In this document: positions 32,457-34,109 of the stretch, in pieces | Layout: every line of letters begins with the position of its first letter | Numbering within the stretch: the first letter of the stretch is position 1 | Assembly (NCBI GenBank): GCA_021298355.1 | Contig: JAJTEH010000022.1 | Span: forward strand, 1-34,109 | Direction of reading: 5' to 3' | DNA: 34,109 nt | From: Flammeovirgaceae bacterium | GTDB lineage: Bacteria > Bacteroidota > Bacteroidia > Cytophagales > Cyclobacteriaceae | Made by a program: the position numbers and the translations under genes | The notes under the pieces: model-generated | Seen by the model: only the letters and a program-made list of their open reading frames with translations | What the model was told of the DNA's origin: nothing | Databases searched by the model: none

Positions 32457-34043
32457 TTATTTAACAGGTATCAGGATAAAATCCTGGGCGGTAGTAGGTA
32501 CAGATTCATCTGTGCCTTTATATGTTTTGCGCACTACCTGACGCAATTCTACTATTATAACATCGCCCGCACGTAACTGCCCTAAACCTTTAAGATCAAC
32601 AATTTCTGAGGTATAGTTAGAAAGTGTAGCTACTGCATTTCCTCCACGATTCAACAAAATATTCATTTGTCGAATACGGAAATTTGCATCTTTTGGAACT
32701 TCGTCTTTAAAGTTTGCTTCAGCTTCAGCATTTACCTTTATCTGAGGTGAATTCGCGCGAATACCTTGTTTGGGATCAATGTCGCGACCAGTTGCATCTT
32801 TCGCGATAAATCTAGGACGAGGAATTGGTTTAGCTTCGAAATTTACAGATCCAAGATTCGCTCCACCATTTGCAACAGATACTGCAAATTTTCTTTGAGA
32901 AGGAATTATGGTTGTTACTCCTGCTTTATCTCCTTTTTGAACTTCAGCACCATTGCTGCTAAAGCTAGGGTTAAAAGCTGGGCCTAAACCACTTACTTCA
33001 AAAGTTACTGCGTTACCGCAATTTAGGTATAGACGTGGAGCATTACCTGTTGTTACCTTAATAACAGGTTCAGCCACGAAATAATCGATGTTTCTGGAAA
33101 ATGTTGTATCAGCTAATTTTATTTCTGCTTTGAAAGATTTTTTAGCTAAACCAGTGGCTTTGTCATAGGCACCACCGCTTGCTACAAACTCTACTTTACC
33201 AATCGGAATACCTGCATCGGATGTTGCGTTTAGCAGTTTAGAACCATCTCTGTAAAATTCTGGAGTAACAGCAGAAGCTGCTCCAGAAATAAACATTTCT
33301 GCTTCATATTTAGTGCCAGCTACAACAACCTGAGATTTAGGCAACACCATAGGCACAAACTTGTCGAAACGGATTGTTCCTACATTGGCGTCTTCTGAAA
33401 GTTTAGCTAATGCCTTGCTTTCGTATTCTAAAACTTCTGTTTGAATCTGCGTAACGGATGCCAAAGCAGCAATTGGAGGAGTGTTCTCGAACATGAAAGT
33501 TCTGAAATTCTTATTTGCATGTTTATCGTTGCCTTTAAACATTTCAATTTCTTCAGGAGATTTCGTCAGCTTTTCGAATTTAATTCCTGACAGATCCGAT
33601 ACCTGCTTGACATAATCATTAAGAAGTTTTTCAAAGCCTACTCCATGTGGTGATCTAGGATCAATCATCATGGTAGCAACTTTCGAACTGTGGTCGTTAA
33701 TAAACTTGTCATCGATTTTATCTGTACCCGAAGTTTCCATCATTGCTTTTTTCAATGACTCTATACCTGCTAAAGTAGATTTAGTTGCCTCACGAACCTT
33801 ACCTGCATTTACCTTTGCCTTCAAAACTTTCGGGTTCTGGTTTTTACCAGCCTCCTCAATTAAATGGTCTAACGTTGCCTGATTTTTCGTATTTCCATCA
33901 GCAATTAGGCCGTCTAGGGTTGCGTGTATGATGGCAAATTTTTCGAGAACGGCACTACTTACCTGAAGGGCTAACAAAGCTGTTAGCACAAGGTACATCA
34001 TGCCTATGAGTTTTTGTCTGGGTGTTTCCTTACCACCTGCCAT
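32457..34043 (-). CDS. gldM: Gliding/T9SS motor protein GldM
   Basis: Inner-membrane protein that, with GldL, forms the proton-driven motor of type IX secretion and gliding. The 528-aa protein starts MAGGKETPRQKLIGMMYLVL; its single membrane helix is about 12-33. A long periplasmic helical part (D1, about 35-200) precedes beta-rich domains D2-D4 to the end (FILIPVK). The length is usual. It has Cys in LYLNCGNAVTF. It starts 48 bp after gldL and ends 8 bp before gldN. Confidence 0.97.
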   Translation of the reverse strand: MAGGKETPRQKLIGMMYLVLTALLALQVSSAVLEKFAIIHATLDGLIADGNTKNQATLDHLIEEAGKNQNPKVLKAKVNAGKVREATKSTLAGIESLKKAMMETSGTDKIDDKFINDHSSKVATMMIDPRSPHGVGFEKLLNDYVKQVSDLSGIKFEKLTKSPEEIEMFKGNDKHANKNFRTFMFENTPPIAALASVTQIQTEVLEYESKALAKLSEDANVGTIRFDKFVPMVLPKSQVVVAGTKYEAEMFISGAASAVTPEFYRDGSKLLNATSDAGIPIGKVEFVASGGAYDKATGLAKKSFKAEIKLADTTFSRNIDYFVAEPVIKVTTGNAPRLYLNCGNAVTFEVSGLGPAFNPSFSSNGAEVQKGDKAGVTTIIPSQRKFAVSVANGGANLGSVNFEAKPIPRPRFIAKDATGRDIDPKQGIRANSPQIKVNAEAEANFKDEVPKDANFRIRQMNILLNRGGNAVATLSNYTSEIVDLKGLGQLRAGDVIIVELRQVVRKTYKGTDESVPTTAQDFILIPVK

Positions 34044-34091
34044 ATAAAATTATTAGGTTGGTTTCTTTATATAAACAATGAGCTATTCAAA

Positions 34092-34109
34092 TTATTGTCC
34101 GCCTTTCAT
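34092..34109 (-). CDS. gldL: Last codons of gldL (truncated by window edge)
   Basis: On the minus strand the final bases read M-K-G-G-Q-stop, a plausible GldL C-terminus. This is exactly where gldL should end in the conserved gldK-L-M-N order. Only six codons including the stop are visible, so identity rests mainly on synteny. Confidence 0.55.
   Translation of the reverse strand: MKGGQ

Overview
The window comes from a gliding/T9SS-type member of the Bacteroidota, most likely Cytophagales-like. This is inferred from gldL-gldM-gldN and a SprE/PorW-type lipoprotein, a FecI/FecR/STN signalling operon, a bactofilin-M23 peptidase pair next to AtpZ and an atpBEFHAG operon without atpD/atpC, TAnnTTTG-type -7 promoter elements, AT-rich sequence and little Shine-Dalgarno signal. 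No tRNA, rRNA, CRISPR array, insertion sequence, phage gene or plasmid gene was seen. Coding density is very high, and no gene-free gap exceeds 300 bp.

Layout, left to right. (1) 1-728: 3' end of DNA polymerase I. (2) 731-4102, minus strand: an ECF sigma factor, a FecR anti-sigma factor, and an STN/carboxypeptidase-regulatory protein whose C-terminal part is a 16-residue AGLxN repeat array instead of a TonB-dependent barrel. (3) 4189-8375, minus strand: coaX, an outer-membrane barrel protein and a TPR protein in one operon, then lptC with a small membrane protein. (4) 8453-17746: metabolic and maintenance genes, namely an ELFV amino-acid dehydrogenase, a 2OG-Fe(II) oxygenase, an LEA14-like lipoprotein, a lipoprotein esterase-fold hydrolase, a DinB-fold protein, an M14 metallopeptidase, a divergent photolyase/cryptochrome and a convergent DUF2805 gene. 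(5) 17791-24774, minus strand: M23 peptidase, bactofilin, AtpZ, an AtpI-like protein, then atpB-E-F-H-A-G, with a candidate internal promoter before atpB, hairpins at three gene junctions and a terminator after atpG. (6) 24817-31501, plus strand: SprE/PorW lipoprotein, a class A penicillin-binding protein overlapping it by 50 bp, and uvrC. (7) 31502-34109, minus strand: gldN, gldM and the last codons of gldL, closed by a terminator.

How the genes work together. Envelope building is the common thread: LptC (LPS export), the M23 peptidase with bactofilin (wall shape), PBP1A (wall synthesis), and GldL/M/N with SprE (T9SS secretion and gliding). GldL/M form the proton-driven motor and GldN part of the periplasmic ring, so their energy depends on the proton gradient that the nearby F1Fo complex also uses. 

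No obviously new multi-gene defence or mobile system is visible. The most unusual signals are a CBM5/12-like module inserted in GldN, the receptor-less FecI/FecR system ending in a perfect-period surface-repeat protein, hairpins at atp operon junctions (one terminator-like, just after atpE), and a photolyase-family protein lacking the usual Asn and Trp residues at the flavin site.
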